A stretch of 64,000 nt of DNA from Khoudiadiopia massiliensis (GTDB lineage: Bacteria > Bacillota > Clostridia > Tissierellales > Peptoniphilaceae), in assembly GCA_900290095.1 (NCBI GenBank), contig OKQS01000001.1, forward strand, positions 186,001-250,000, given 5' to 3'. This document shows, piece after piece, positions 1 through 8,628 of this stretch. The translations under genes were made by a program, and so were the position numbers. How positions within the stretch are numbered: position 1 is the stretch's first letter; the number at the start of each line of letters is the position of its first letter. The notes under the pieces are model-generated. The model was not told where the DNA came from, made no database searches, and saw nothing but the letters and a program-made list of their open reading frames with translations.

Positions 1-45
1 AAGCCAGTCTTTCAGGATTTCTTGATCTTGGCCAAATTCAGTCAT
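1..45 (-). CDS. Polyprenyl synthetase (IspA-like), first 15 codons only
   Basis: An ATG at 43-45 on the minus strand opens a frame (MTEFGQDQEILKDWL) that runs off the left edge of the window. It overlaps the end of xseB by eight bases. In Firmicutes the gene after xseB is usually ispA (farnesyl/geranyl diphosphate synthase). The identity therefore rests on gene order; 15 residues carry no diagnostic motif. Confidence 0.5.
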   Translation of the reverse strand, partial: MTEFGQDQEILKDWL

Positions 46-256
46 TGCTTTCCCCTTCTTCCTGAGGTAACGCAGAATTCTCAGACAAATTTCTTATGGT
101 AAGCTCAGCTTGATCCAGCCTATTTTCCAATTCCTCAGCAAGCTCTTTGGCTTCTTTATATAATTTTAAATTTTCCTCAAGGCCGGTATTCTCTTTCATA
201 AGAGCGGCTATCTCTTCGAGTCTGTTTAATCCTTTTTCAAAATTATCTTGGCTCAT
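38..256 (-). CDS. xseB: Exodeoxyribonuclease VII small subunit
   Basis: 72 residues, the usual size for XseB. It opens with the family pattern of a short helical protein (FEKGLNRLEEI) followed by a long charged helix predicted to form a coiled coil with XseA. Exonuclease VII degrades single-stranded DNA from both ends to oligonucleotides in the cytoplasm, and several small subunits bind each large subunit. The gene overlaps the end of xseA by 14 bases, so the two are translationally coupled. The C-terminal tail (from about residue 58) is acidic and poorly conserved. Confidence 0.93.
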   Translation of the reverse strand: MSQDNFEKGLNRLEEIAALMKENTGLEENLKLYKEAKELAEELENRLDQAELTIRNLSENSALPQEEGESND

Positions 257-1469
257 TCTTCACCTTCTCTTCTACTTTAATTTTATAGAGATATGACCTT
301 GATTTAAGGTCATAAACTCCACCGACCTCAAGTCCGTCTTCTTTCATGATCTTCTTATTATCCCGGTCATAAAGCAACCAAGCCGGGCCCTCGTCTTCTT
401 TATTTTTTAAGCTTGAAATATTTTTCTCAAAAATTCTTTCAATTTCTTTAAGATATTGTCTAAGTCTGTTTTTATCAAGATAAATGTTTCCGTTAATAAT
501 TTCTTTAATGGGATCAAAAGAGTTTTTAAGCTTGTCTCTTTTCCTGGATATTCTAAAAAGCGGATGTTCCTCGTCTATTTCCCTTGTCAGCCGGTGGGTT
601 CTTAGCCTTAGAGAATCTATCTGCATCTTGACCGTCCCGAACATTGAAGATGTTCTTTCATCGATATACATCTTTATTTGATTCATATCGGGGCTTGCCA
701 GAATGGCGGCTTCTGTGGGGGTTGAGGCCCTGGCGTCGGATGCCAGGTCACACAGGCTGTTATCTACCTGGTGGCCTATGGCCGTAATTACCGGCAGGCT
801 TGAATTGGCAACCGCCCTGACCAGACCCTCTTCATTAAAGATAGACAGGTCCTGGTCTGACCCGCCTCCCCTGGCTATAACTACAAGATCAGCCCGGTCT
901 CTATAATTGGCTTCTGTAAATTCTAATGCTTCCCGTATTTTCTGAGCCGCATAAATGCCCTGGACCGGAACGGAAATAAATATGATTTCCAAGAGGGGCC
1001 ATCTTTTCCCAATTTCATTGGTGAAGTCATGGATTACCGCCCCATAGCCTGAAGATATGAAAATAATCCTTGAAGGGAATTTAGGCAGGACTTTTTTCCT
1101 ATCGGAATCAAAAAGCCCTTCTTCTTGCAGGCGCTTTTTTAACTCATAGAGTTCTATGAGCTCCTTGCTCTTTCCCCCGTCTACAATCCTACTGACTTTA
1201 ATCTGGTAGCGGCCCCCTGCCTTATATAAGATCATGCTTCCTTCAAGTGTGACCTTCCGGCCTTCCTCAACGGAAGACCTGTCAAAGTCGGGATCGAAAT
1301 TAACGCAGTGGATTAAGCCGCCCTCATCCTTTAAATCGAAATAAAGGTATCGGCTCCTGCTGACATTTACTATTTGTCCCTCAATCTTTATGTTTTGCAG
1401 AATTGGGTCTGTCAGGATGCTTCTCTCAAGATATGAGCAGAGTTCTGAAACCTTAAGAGCCCTTCTCAT
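243..1469 (-). CDS. xseA: Exodeoxyribonuclease VII large subunit
   Basis: 408 residues with an N-terminal OB-fold (about 1-100) for single-strand DNA binding, then the catalytic domain. The family signature is clear at 197-255: VVIARGGGSDQDL, then AIGHQVDNSLCDLASDARASTPTEAA. The C-terminal half is helical and long-charged, where XseB packs. The short motif that in most homologues reads close to TSPTGAA is here SSGYGAVIHD (about 139-148), a mild divergence. Start overlaps the nusB stop by four bases. Part of the efp-nusB-xseA-xseB operon. Confidence 0.95.
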   Translation of the reverse strand: MRRALKVSELCSYLERSILTDPILQNIKIEGQIVNVSRSRYLYFDLKDEGGLIHCVNFDPDFDRSSVEEGRKVTLEGSMILYKAGGRYQIKVSRIVDGGKSKELIELYELKKRLQEEGLFDSDRKKVLPKFPSRIIFISSGYGAVIHDFTNEIGKRWPLLEIIFISVPVQGIYAAQKIREALEFTEANYRDRADLVVIARGGGSDQDLSIFNEEGLVRAVANSSLPVITAIGHQVDNSLCDLASDARASTPTEAAILASPDMNQIKMYIDERTSSMFGTVKMQIDSLRLRTHRLTREIDEEHPLFRISRKRDKLKNSFDPIKEIINGNIYLDKNRLRQYLKEIERIFEKNISSLKNKEDEGPAWLLYDRDNKKIMKEDGLEVGGVYDLKSRSYLYKIKVEEKVKNEPR

Positions 1470-1870
1470 TCTTCTTCAACCTTACTCTTTACCAGACCTG
1501 ACAGGACTCCGTTTATAAACTTATAGCTGTTTTCGGAAGAATACTTTTTTGCAATTTCAACCGACTCGTTTATGCTTACAGATTCCGGTGCAAGTTTAGT
1601 GAATAAGATTTCATTGAAGGCTACCCTTAGTATTGCCCTATCCAGTCTATATAGGCGGTCCGGGTCCCTTCCATCCAGGTTTTTGTCTATGGCCTCATCA
1701 ATCTGACAAGTATTATTAATTAAGGATTCGAGTGAGCTCTTCATGTATTTGTTTTGAGCCGGCAGCTTATGGGCTTCTAGGAGTTTCTCGGGCTCAATAG
1801 CCTTTTCCGGATCCATCAGGAGTTCATAGCTTATCTTGACAAGCCACTCTCTCATTTCGGCTCTCCTCAT
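1466..1870 (-). CDS. nusB: Transcription antitermination factor NusB
   Basis: 134 residues, all helical, matching NusB length. NusB with NusE (S10) binds boxA RNA and supports antitermination on rRNA operons. Recognisable features are the N-terminal RR-x-x-MREWLVKISYEL helix and the segment RAILRVAFNEILF near 80-93 followed by SINESVEIAKKYSSENSYKFINGVL, the most conserved NusB block. A second ATG five codons in has a better Shine-Dalgarno (AGGAG), but the longer form aligns with the family N-terminus. Lies between efp and xseA. Confidence 0.93.
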   Translation of the reverse strand: MRRAEMREWLVKISYELLMDPEKAIEPEKLLEAHKLPAQNKYMKSSLESLINNTCQIDEAIDKNLDGRDPDRLYRLDRAILRVAFNEILFTKLAPESVSINESVEIAKKYSSENSYKFINGVLSGLVKSKVEEE

Positions 1871-1904
1871 TTGACTATCCTTTCATAATTATTAGCTGAC
1901 ATCA

Positions 1905-2462
1905 TTATACCCTGGACAGGTATTCTCCGCTTCTGGTATCAATTTTTATAACGTCTCCAATATTGACAAAGAGTGGAACGTTTATGACGGTGCCTGTCTC
2001 AACGGTGGCCGGTTTTGTGGCATTGGTTGCCGTATTTCCCTGGACTCCGGGCTCTGTGTGGGTAACTTCAAGCTCGACAAAGTTCTGGGGTGAAATGTTG
2101 AAGGGCTTTTCCTGGTAGAATTGCATGGTTGCTGAATCTCCTTCACGAATGAAACGCATGGCATCCGCAACCTTAACTTCCTCTATTGCCAGCTGCTCAT
2201 AGCTATCGGGATCCATGAAATAGTAGAGGTTGCCGTCTTTATATAAATACTGCATTTCGCGAGTTTCTATCCTGGCTTCCTCGAACTTATCGTTTGGGTT
2301 GAATGTTACTTCCTTGCTGCCTCCGTTCATTACCGACCTTATTTTTGATCGAACAAAGGCGGCTCCTTTGCCGGGCTTGACGTGCTGGAAATCGATGATT
2401 TCGTATACATCGCCGTCATAAACAAAGGTCGTTCCTTTTCTTAAATCATTTGCTGATATCAT
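1905..2462 (-). CDS. efp: Translation elongation factor P
   Basis: 185 residues, the standard three-domain EF-P (KOW-like N-terminal domain and two OB domains). EF-P enters the E site and relieves ribosome stalling at proline runs. The N-terminal domain keeps the loop [10 protein letters not shown] with Lys32 at the position that is modified in many bacteria. The C-terminal signature [29 protein letters not shown] is complete. It is the first gene after a good promoter at 2504-2532 and has a strong AGGAGG site, so it heads the nusB-xse operon. Confidence 0.97.
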   Translation of the reverse strand: MISANDLRKGTTFVYDGDVYEIIDFQHVKPGKGAAFVRSKIRSVMNGGSKEVTFNPNDKFEEARIETREMQYLYKDGNLYYFMDPDSYEQLAIEEVKVADAMRFIREGDSATMQFYQEKPFNISPQNFVELEVTHTEPGVQGNTATNATKPATVETGTVINVPLFVNIGDVIKIDTRSGEYLSRV

Positions 2463-2503
2463 ATTATCCTCCTAATAAATTACATATTTAGTCAATTACA
2501 TTC

Positions 2504-2532
2504 ATTATAACAATTGCAGTATTAATATACAA
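2504..2532 (-). promoter_or_regulatory. Promoter of the efp-nusB-xseAB operon
   Basis: On the minus strand a -35 box TTGTAT (2527-2532) is followed after exactly 17 bases by TATAAT (2504-2509). The expected start is about 35 bases before the efp ATG, whose ribosome site is AGGAGG. It sits next to the terminator hairpin of the upstream surface-protein gene. Confidence 0.75.
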
Positions 2533-2535
2533 TAA

Positions 2536-2561
2536 TTAAGGAGCCTAACAGGGCTCCTTAA
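2536..2561 (-). terminator. Terminator hairpin after the surface hydrolase gene
   Basis: A 10-bp perfect stem (TTAAGGAGCC at 2536-2545 with GGCTCCTTAA at 2552-2561) lies 26 bases downstream of the surface protein stop. The following minus-strand sequence is AT-rich but lacks a strong T run, so termination efficiency is uncertain. Confidence 0.6.
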
Positions 2562-2587
2562 GTGTATTTATTTCATTTTATTTCGTT

Positions 2588-4699
2588 TTAATATGCGAAG
2601 GGTCTCTGTCCCACTGGCCTTAAAGGATAGCGCCAGACATTTGTTATAGTGGATATTGGTTCAAGCTTGCAGCCTGCAAAACCGGCGTGAATTGTGAAAT
2701 TGACCCCGTCAAGGATTCCTGCATATATGAATGTATGAGAGGCATCCAAATAGGACCGGTCGGGTCTTCTTGCGAATAGAAGGTCTCCGGGCATACAGTT
2801 GCTGAAGTTGCTTTCAGGATTAAACTGTATGCCACCGGTATAATCATCCGTTAGATTATACTGGGAAGTAACCATTTTATATCCATAGTCGCCTGCAGGA
2901 CCGTATCCCCTGCTCTTGTCGCCCGATTGGGAGCCCTGCTTTTTTGCGTCTGTTTCGTTTCCGAATTCAGGTCCTGGAATTGTCAGCCCGTTATCCTGAT
3001 AGGCCCTGTATGCCAAACCTGAGCAATAAACGCCCTTCTTTAAGTCGGTACCGTACCAGGTAAACTTGGTGCCTATTGCCTGCATGGCCGTGTTTACAAC
3101 TGCCTGGCCCAAATAGTCCCTCTCATCATTGCTTATGAAAGAGTTGTTCAGTTCTTTTTCACTGGGCTCTACGAAATTGATGACCTGGGACATGTTTGTT
3201 CCGTAAATGGTCTTCTTTCCGGATTTTACAAGGCCCTCGTTATCGAAATAGTACACATACCTGCCGGTATTTTTGGGGCCTCCCGCGTAGGCATAGGCCA
3301 TCATAGGATCAAAGTAATAGCAGCCCTTGTCGGTCTTAAGCCAGCCCTTGACTGCCCGACCGTCCTGACCTATAAAATATTTAAATTGGCCCTTATTGAC
3401 CCAACCCCTCTCCTGTAAAAAGGTTTCTGTGTTCTCTGACTTAATATAAGCTTTTTTCCCGTAGTGGGAGAATTCAATCCAACCATCCCTAAGATTTTTC
3501 TTCACTTCTATATATGAACCTTGAGGCAGGTCGAAAAGTTTCTTTCCTTCAGTCTTATCATAGACACCTGTTACTTTACTTGTGAATGCCTGGTCGGAGT
3601 CTTCTCTTACTTGGCCCTTCTCATTTTTTTCTTCTACAGTCTCAACAAGCGGCTTCTTGCCCTCATCTAATATTGCCTTTGAAAGGGTGTTGGCGACCTT
3701 TTGGCTTATGGCCTCTTTGCCACCTACAAATACTATGTTTGAAATGTCAAGGCGCTTATCATAGAGAAAATCAATAATATCCTGTCTTAAATTGTTCTTT
3801 GGGGTCAGGAGAAGGACGCCCTTTAATTCTTTCAAAAGGACGGAAGCTGTTAGGGCATCCGGGAAATTCTCTCCGCTTGCTATTACTACAGTCTCTATCT
3901 TTTTGCTCTTCCCAATCTCCTTGGCTATAGCAAGAGCCGTTTCATAGCGGTCTTCTCCAAAATACCTAGTACTTGTCTGAGCCTTTGAAATATTAAGCAG
4001 ATTTTCTTCAAGCTTTTCAGACAAAACATTAGGTCCGCCGACAAAGTCCAAGCTTATAGTCGTTTGATAAAAAAAGTTTGATAGTGCCTTGTTTGTCTGA
4101 TCCTTTTCGCTCAGGAGGATTGTCTGCCCCTTTATCAAAGCTAGTCCGGATCCTGAAAGGGCATCCGGAAAGATTTTACCTGAAGCTAGCATATGTGACT
4201 TTGAGCCTAAAAATTTGCTTATTTCAGCAGCTGTTTCATACCTGTCCTTTCCGAAGATTCTTAGGGTCTTATAGGAGGCCTTGAGCCCCTCTTCTATTTC
4301 AGTTGAAATGGCATTTTGTCCGCCCAAGATCACAACTTTTTCAGCCTGGAGCCTCTTAATTTCCCGCTCTGTTTCCGGGGAAAGCTTGTCGGGACCGGTT
4401 AAGAGTATCGGATACTTTCCGGCTGAAAGTGATGAGCCGGCCAGAGCATCTGCAAAATTATTCCCACAAGCCAGGATGACCGTTGACTGCTTTTCAAATA
4501 GGGCTTGAGATATGGCGGCTGCCGTAGAATAACGGTTTTCACCGAAAATTCTCTTTGATCCGTCATACTTATCGTCAAGAACATTTTTGGCCTCATGTGC
4601 GGGGCCTAATTCGAACTTATCGGCTTGGACTACATCCATTTGATTAGGGACAGCAAAAATTAATAATATGGCCAAAAGAAAGGAAAGAATTTTTTTCAT
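2588..4699 (-). CDS. Secreted CWB2-anchored NlpC/P60-type cell-wall hydrolase
   Basis: About 703 residues from the ATG at 4699 (MKKILSFLL), which gives a clean signal peptide ending near VVQA. Order of parts: three cell-wall-binding repeat 2 (CWB2) domains, each starting R-x-FG-x-x-RY-x-TA (RIFGENRYSTAA, RIFGKDRYETAA, RYFGEDRYETAL); an SH3-like domain (about 385-430); two choline-binding-like aromatic repeats (GWVNKGQFKYF, GWLKTDKGCYYFD); and a C-terminal NlpC/P60 fold with YCSGL (Cys), SHTFIYAG and IHAG (His). CWB2 modules anchor proteins non-covalently to secondary wall polymers in Clostridia, and NlpC/P60 enzymes cut peptidoglycan stem peptides. Monocistronic, with its own promoter and terminator. 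Confidence 0.88.
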   Translation of the reverse strand: MKKILSFLLAILLIFAVPNQMDVVQADKFELGPAHEAKNVLDDKYDGSKRIFGENRYSTAAAISQALFEKQSTVILACGNNFADALAGSSLSAGKYPILLTGPDKLSPETEREIKRLQAEKVVILGGQNAISTEIEEGLKASYKTLRIFGKDRYETAAEISKFLGSKSHMLASGKIFPDALSGSGLALIKGQTILLSEKDQTNKALSNFFYQTTISLDFVGGPNVLSEKLEENLLNISKAQTSTRYFGEDRYETALAIAKEIGKSKKIETVVIASGENFPDALTASVLLKELKGVLLLTPKNNLRQDIIDFLYDKRLDISNIVFVGGKEAISQKVANTLSKAILDEGKKPLVETVEEKNEKGQVREDSDQAFTSKVTGVYDKTEGKKLFDLPQGSYIEVKKNLRDGWIEFSHYGKKAYIKSENTETFLQERGWVNKGQFKYFIGQDGRAVKGWLKTDKGCYYFDPMMAYAYAGGPKNTGRYVYYFDNEGLVKSGKKTIYGTNMSQVINFVEPSEKELNNSFISNDERDYLGQAVVNTAMQAIGTKFTWYGTDLKKGVYCSGLAYRAYQDNGLTIPGPEFGNETDAKKQGSQSGDKSRGYGPAGDYGYKMVTSQYNLTDDYTGGIQFNPESNFSNCMPGDLLFARRPDRSYLDASHTFIYAGILDGVNFTIHAGFAGCKLEPISTITNVWRYPLRPVGQRPFAY

Positions 4700-4738
4700 A
4701 GTTAACACCACTTTCTATTTTATATTCAATCACCGGCT

Positions 4739-4767
4739 ACTATATCATCTATTAGGTTATTTAACAA
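4739..4767 (-). promoter_or_regulatory. Promoter of the surface hydrolase gene
   Basis: Minus-strand -35 TTGTTA (4762-4767), 17-base spacer, -10 TATAGT (4739-4744). The predicted transcript starts about 33 bases before the ATG at 4699, which supports the choice of that start over an upstream in-frame codon. Confidence 0.7.
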
Positions 4768-4800
4768 AGCTTAAAATAGCTTTATTAGGGCCTTGTATGA

Positions 4801-6315
4801 CTAGAATTCCCTTAGAGTCAAAGCAGCCTTTTTTAATTGCATGGCTTCAGCCAAGTCTCCTTGACCTATTTTATCTGCCTTGTTTATCATCTGTATGCTC
4901 TCAGCCACTTCCAAGAGGGACTTTATAAACCTGGCCGAGAGTGAATATTCTATTGACAGGTCTTTTAGGAATAATTTACCTTCTTCACTTAGCCTTGCTT
5001 TTATAGTATTAATTGGTGTATTTTTATAAGCCTTCTTGCCCTCATATAGGCACTCCTTATATTTCAGAGCTTCCTTCAGTTTGTGTTTTAACACTGCTGT
5101 ATCTATGCCGTCATCAGGCGTATTCTTCCAATCTATCGAGGCAACCTGTATTACCATATCGAACCTGTCAAGAAGGGGTTGAGAGATCCTGTTTATATAT
5201 CTTAATATCTCTGAACTTGTACAATTACATGCCTTCATTGGGTCTCCCCTGTGACCGCATGGGCAGGGATTCATGGCTGCCAGGAGCTGAAAATCTGCCG
5301 GAAGAATGGAGCTTTTATTGTTCCTGGTTAGGCTGACAATTTTCCTATCCATAGGCATCCTGAGGGCTTCCAGGCATTGACTCGAAAAAAATGAAAGTTC
5401 GTCAAGGAAAAGTATGCCTTTGTGGGCAAAGCTGACTTCTCCGGGCTTGATCTTCTTCCCCCCGCCTATGAGTGAGGCCCTAGTGATTGAATAATGTGGC
5501 ATCCGAAAGGGAATCTTTTTAGAAAATATATTCTTATCTTTTTCAAAATACATTGACCTTATTGCCGCAACCTCCAAAAGGTCATATTGACCCAGGTCCG
5601 GCATTATCCCCCTTATTGCTCTAATAGCCATGCTTTTACCCACGCCCGGAGGACCTATTAGGAGAATAGAATGTCTTCCCAAGCCTGCTATTAGCATGGC
5701 CCTCTTTAGCATGGTCTGCCCCTTGAGCTCGATATAATCGGGATAGTCCCTTTCTTCACTTTCTTTTTCATTATCCGGCTGACTATAGGCCAGGGCCTTT
5801 ATTTTATTAATCCCCCTCAGATCATCCAGGAGGTCTTTCAAACTCTTTACAGGATAGATCTCCACACCACTTATGCAGGAGCAGGAACATATACTGTCAT
5901 AAGGGATATAGATCCTATTAACATAGTCCTTTAACTTTAAAACCATTCGGAAACAACCGGGCACATACCTGACAGTCCCGTCCAGGCCCAACTCCCCTAT
6001 AAAGGCTGCCTTGTCCAAACTATCTCCCGGAATCTTTCTCATGGCATGGCAGAGGGCTACGGATATTGGCAAGTCCCACTGTGTTCCCTCCTTTCTCTCA
6101 TCACCGGGATAGAGGTTGACCACAATCTTTCCTGCAGATAGCTTAACTCCTGAGCTTAACATAGCCGACCTGATCCTCTCCCTGGCCTCCATTATAGAGG
6201 TCCCCGCCAAGCCGACTATAGTGAAGTTTGTAAAACCCTTTGAGATCTTAGCCTCAATATTTACTATTTCAGCATCCAAGCTGTCGCTCCTGCAAGCCAA
6301 TGTCTTTGATACCAT
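4801..6315 (-). CDS. comM: YifB/ComM family Mg-chelatase-like AAA+ ATPase
   Basis: 504 residues, standard for YifB/ComM. An N-terminal Lon-protease-like (ChlI) domain (about 20-170) precedes the AAA+ module with Walker A GPPGVGKS (221-228) and Walker B ILFLDEL. The cysteine-rich insertion NPCPCGHRGDP...CNC (about 355-375) and the C-terminal Mg-chelatase helical domain are present. In competent proteobacteria ComM is a hexameric branch-migration helicase acting in transformation; in Firmicutes the role is less defined. The gene stands alone between the rluD-type gene and the surface hydrolase. Confidence 0.9.
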   Translation of the reverse strand: MVSKTLACRSDSLDAEIVNIEAKISKGFTNFTIVGLAGTSIMEARERIRSAMLSSGVKLSAGKIVVNLYPGDERKEGTQWDLPISVALCHAMRKIPGDSLDKAAFIGELGLDGTVRYVPGCFRMVLKLKDYVNRIYIPYDSICSCSCISGVEIYPVKSLKDLLDDLRGINKIKALAYSQPDNEKESEERDYPDYIELKGQTMLKRAMLIAGLGRHSILLIGPPGVGKSMAIRAIRGIMPDLGQYDLLEVAAIRSMYFEKDKNIFSKKIPFRMPHYSITRASLIGGGKKIKPGEVSFAHKGILFLDELSFFSSQCLEALRMPMDRKIVSLTRNNKSSILPADFQLLAAMNPCPCGHRGDPMKACNCTSSEILRYINRISQPLLDRFDMVIQVASIDWKNTPDDGIDTAVLKHKLKEALKYKECLYEGKKAYKNTPINTIKARLSEEGKLFLKDLSIEYSLSARFIKSLLEVAESIQMINKADKIGQGDLAEAMQLKKAALTLREF

Positions 6316-6362
6316 GTTTAATCCTTTCTATATAAGTTTATTAATGCATAAATTTATCCAAT

Positions 6363-6391
6363 AAAAAAAGCCGGCTATGCCGACTTTTTTT
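6363..6391 (-). terminator. Rho-independent terminator after the rluD-type gene
   Basis: The minus-strand RNA folds AGUCGGC-AUA-GCCGGCU with one G-U pair, followed by a run of seven U (A run at 363-369). It lies 16 bases past the stop at 6407 and separates the long housekeeping run from comM. Confidence 0.85.
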
Positions 6392-6406
6392 AGCAATATA
6401 CTGTAT

Positions 6407-7321
6407 CTATATACTCAATTTCAATCCCAATTTCTCACAAGCCCTTAAAAACTCGGAATCAGGGCCCAGCTTAAACTCCATAAAGGCCTTTTTCCAAGGG
6501 TGTATAAAGCCTATTTTATAAGAATGGAGGAGCTGGTGATCAGTAGCAATTCTCTGCTTCTTATAGCCATAAAGGCTGTCTCCGATAACGGGATGGCCCA
6601 TGTACTTTGCATGGACCCTGATCTGATGGGTCCTACCCGTAACAATCTCAGCCCTTACAAGACTGGCCTTATCATTGTTATCCAAACTTGTGAAATATGA
6701 GAGGGCATTTTTACCGTCATCCCTTACAGTCCTCTTTTTTGGGTCCGAATCCATCCTGCCTATAGGAAGATTTACCTCCAAGTGGTCGCAAGCCCAGCTG
6801 CCTTCCACAAGAGCCAAATACTCCTTTTTAACTTCCCTGTCCCTAAATGCCCGGGCCAGGGCCAGATGGGTTTTATCATTTTTGCACAAGACCAGGAGGC
6901 CCGATGTCTGAGCATCCAACCTGTGTACTATACCCGGCCTCTCCTCACCGTTTACGGTGCTCCAATTTGGAGAATAGTTAAGCATGGCATTGACCAGGGT
7001 ATTTGATCTAATTTGCTCCGTCGGGTGGACCAGCATGTTAGCCGGCTTGTTCACCACAATTAGGTCATCGTCCTCATAAATAATATCAAGGTCTATGGGT
7101 TCAGGCTCAATGGCTTTGATAGAAAAGGCATCTCTGTCTACGGAAATAAGATCATTCAAGTCCAAGCGCTTTGAAGGTTTACATATCTCATCATTTAACA
7201 AAATCTGTCCGCTTTTAATAGCCCTGCTTATTTTTGACCTTGAAAGCCCGTCGAGCTCAGAAGCCAAAAAAGCATCCAATCTCTCGCCCGCGTCCTCCTC
7301 GTCAAAAACCCTTATTTTCAT
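6407..7321 (-). CDS. rluD: RluA-family 23S rRNA pseudouridine synthase (RluD type)
   Basis: 305 residues from the ATG at 7321, chosen because MKIRVFDEEDAGERLDAFL aligns with the family start and the codon follows the ung stop; two upstream in-frame starts overlap ung. An S4 RNA-binding domain (about 10-65) precedes the catalytic domain with the motif GIVHRLDAQTSGL; the Asp of HRLD (about residue 136) is the nucleophile. S4 plus HRLD is the RluD/RluC layout; RluD modifies helix 69 of 23S rRNA in other bacteria. Exact target site is inferred. Last gene of the lspA-ung-rluD group. Confidence 0.9.
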   Translation of the reverse strand: MKIRVFDEEDAGERLDAFLASELDGLSRSKISRAIKSGQILLNDEICKPSKRLDLNDLISVDRDAFSIKAIEPEPIDLDIIYEDDDLIVVNKPANMLVHPTEQIRSNTLVNAMLNYSPNWSTVNGEERPGIVHRLDAQTSGLLVLCKNDKTHLALARAFRDREVKKEYLALVEGSWACDHLEVNLPIGRMDSDPKKRTVRDDGKNALSYFTSLDNNDKASLVRAEIVTGRTHQIRVHAKYMGHPVIGDSLYGYKKQRIATDHQLLHSYKIGFIHPWKKAFMEFKLGPDSEFLRACEKLGLKLSI

Positions 7322-7325
7322 TATC

Positions 7326-8021
7326 TTATCCATGTAGACCACCATAGGTTTCCGGGATCTGCCAATCTATGGGCTCCTGGCCCATGTCCTCTAAAAACTT
7401 GTTAATTTTTGAGAAGGGCCTGGACCCGAAAAATCCCCTATAAGCCGACAAGGGAGACGGGTGGGCGGATCTGAGTATCAGAGACCTTGGATTCACCACA
7501 TACTTAGCCTTGGACTCGGCAAACCTTCCCCATAAGAGAAAGACAAGAGGCTTATCCCTCTTTCCCAAAAGCTCAACCACCCTATCCGTTAGGAGCTGCC
7601 AACCTATAGCCCTGTGTGAATTGGCCTGATGGGCCCTCACTGTGAGGGTCGAGTTTAAGAGAAGGACGCCCTGCTTGGCCCAATATGACAGGTCCCCGTT
7701 ATCCTGCATTTTAATCTTTAAATCATCTTCAATTTCCTTATATATATTGACCAGGGAGGGTGGCAGTGGCACACCCCTTTGTACGGAAAAAGACAGGCCG
7801 TTTGCCTGCTTCGGACCGTGATAGGGGTCCTGGCCTATGATCAGGACCTTGCAGTTCTCATAAGAAACATATTTCAAGGCATCAAAAATGTGATCCGATG
7901 GCGGGTATACCGTGTGATTTTTGTACTCATCAATGAGGAGCTTTCTGAGCTCCCTGTAATATGGCTTGGACCACTGGTCTTCCAGCAGGAGGTCCCAATC
8001 ATTGCCAATCTTGACTGTCAT
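7326..8021 (-). CDS. ung: Uracil-DNA glycosylase
   Basis: 231 residues from MTVKIGNDW at 8021, preceded by GGAGGGG; the longer in-frame reading has no homology. Family 1 UDG motifs are intact: the water-activating GQDPYHGPKQANGLSFSV and the DNA-intercalating SAHPSPLSAYRGF near the C-terminus. The enzyme removes uracil from DNA and starts base excision repair. The start lies 23 bases inside lspA, and the stop is directly followed by the rluD-type gene. Confidence 0.96.
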   Translation of the reverse strand: MTVKIGNDWDLLLEDQWSKPYYRELRKLLIDEYKNHTVYPPSDHIFDALKYVSYENCKVLIIGQDPYHGPKQANGLSFSVQRGVPLPPSLVNIYKEIEDDLKIKMQDNGDLSYWAKQGVLLLNSTLTVRAHQANSHRAIGWQLLTDRVVELLGKRDKPLVFLLWGRFAESKAKYVVNPRSLILRSAHPSPLSAYRGFFGSRPFSKINKFLEDMGQEPIDWQIPETYGGLHG

Positions 8022-8490
8022 GGTCTTCCCCTCCTTTCTTCTCCTTTTGATCACTGATAATAAAATAGATCAGGAGTAAAAAAGTTCCGCAGGTCACAAA
8101 TATATCGGCAACATTGAAGACCGGAAAGGGCCTGCCGAAAATATAGACCGAAATAAAGTCCACGACATATGACTGAATAAACCTGTCGATAATATTGCCC
8201 AGGGCTCCACCGCATATAAAGGCCAAGCCTAGAATAAAGGGAAGGCTCCTATTGTGTGACTTGACATAATAATAGAAGATACCAATAACTATGGCCAAAG
8301 ATATAAAGGGTAGGACGGGGTTTAAGGCAGACAGCATTCCGAAAGCAACTCCCTTATTTTCCAAATATGACAGGTGAATGAATCCGTCGATTATCCTAAT
8401 GACCGATCCGGTTTTAAGGGCAGAAACAGCCCAAACCTTGCTCAGCCTGTCCAAAATGACTATTAATATTGTTAATAAGTAAAAGATCAT
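7999..8490 (-). CDS. lspA: Lipoprotein signal peptidase (signal peptidase II)
   Basis: 163 residues with four membrane segments. The two catalytic aspartates lie in GGALGNIIDRF and FNVADIFV. The enzyme cleaves prolipoproteins before the lipidated cysteine at the outer face of the membrane; likely substrates in this window are ZnuA and the lipoprotein at 35.5-37.0 kb. A short upstream leader contains TATACT 17 bases before the ATG. It is separated from sepF by a terminator. Confidence 0.95.
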   Translation of the reverse strand: MIFYLLTILIVILDRLSKVWAVSALKTGSVIRIIDGFIHLSYLENKGVAFGMLSALNPVLPFISLAIVIGIFYYYVKSHNRSLPFILGLAFICGGALGNIIDRFIQSYVVDFISVYIFGRPFPVFNVADIFVTCGTFLLLIYFIISDQKEKKGGEDHDSQDWQ

Positions 8491-8590
8491 AATCCACCAA
8501 TTTCAGTATAAAGTAAGCACACAGGGAATTTGTCCCATAAAAAACACAAATTGCCCCGCTTTGAACTTTTTGCTATAAACGGGCATAAGA

Positions 8591-8615
8591 AAATCCGCCT
8601 TTTTGCGGCGGATTT
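8591..8615 (-). terminator. Terminator after sepF
   Basis: Perfect 9-bp stem AAATCCGCC (8591-8599) with GGCGGATTT (8607-8615), 14 bases beyond the sepF stop. The minus strand continues ATTTTCTTAT, a weak U-rich tail. A 65-codon open frame reads through this hairpin and is not credible as a gene. Confidence 0.7.
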
Positions 8616-8628
8616 CCCGAAATTCATA

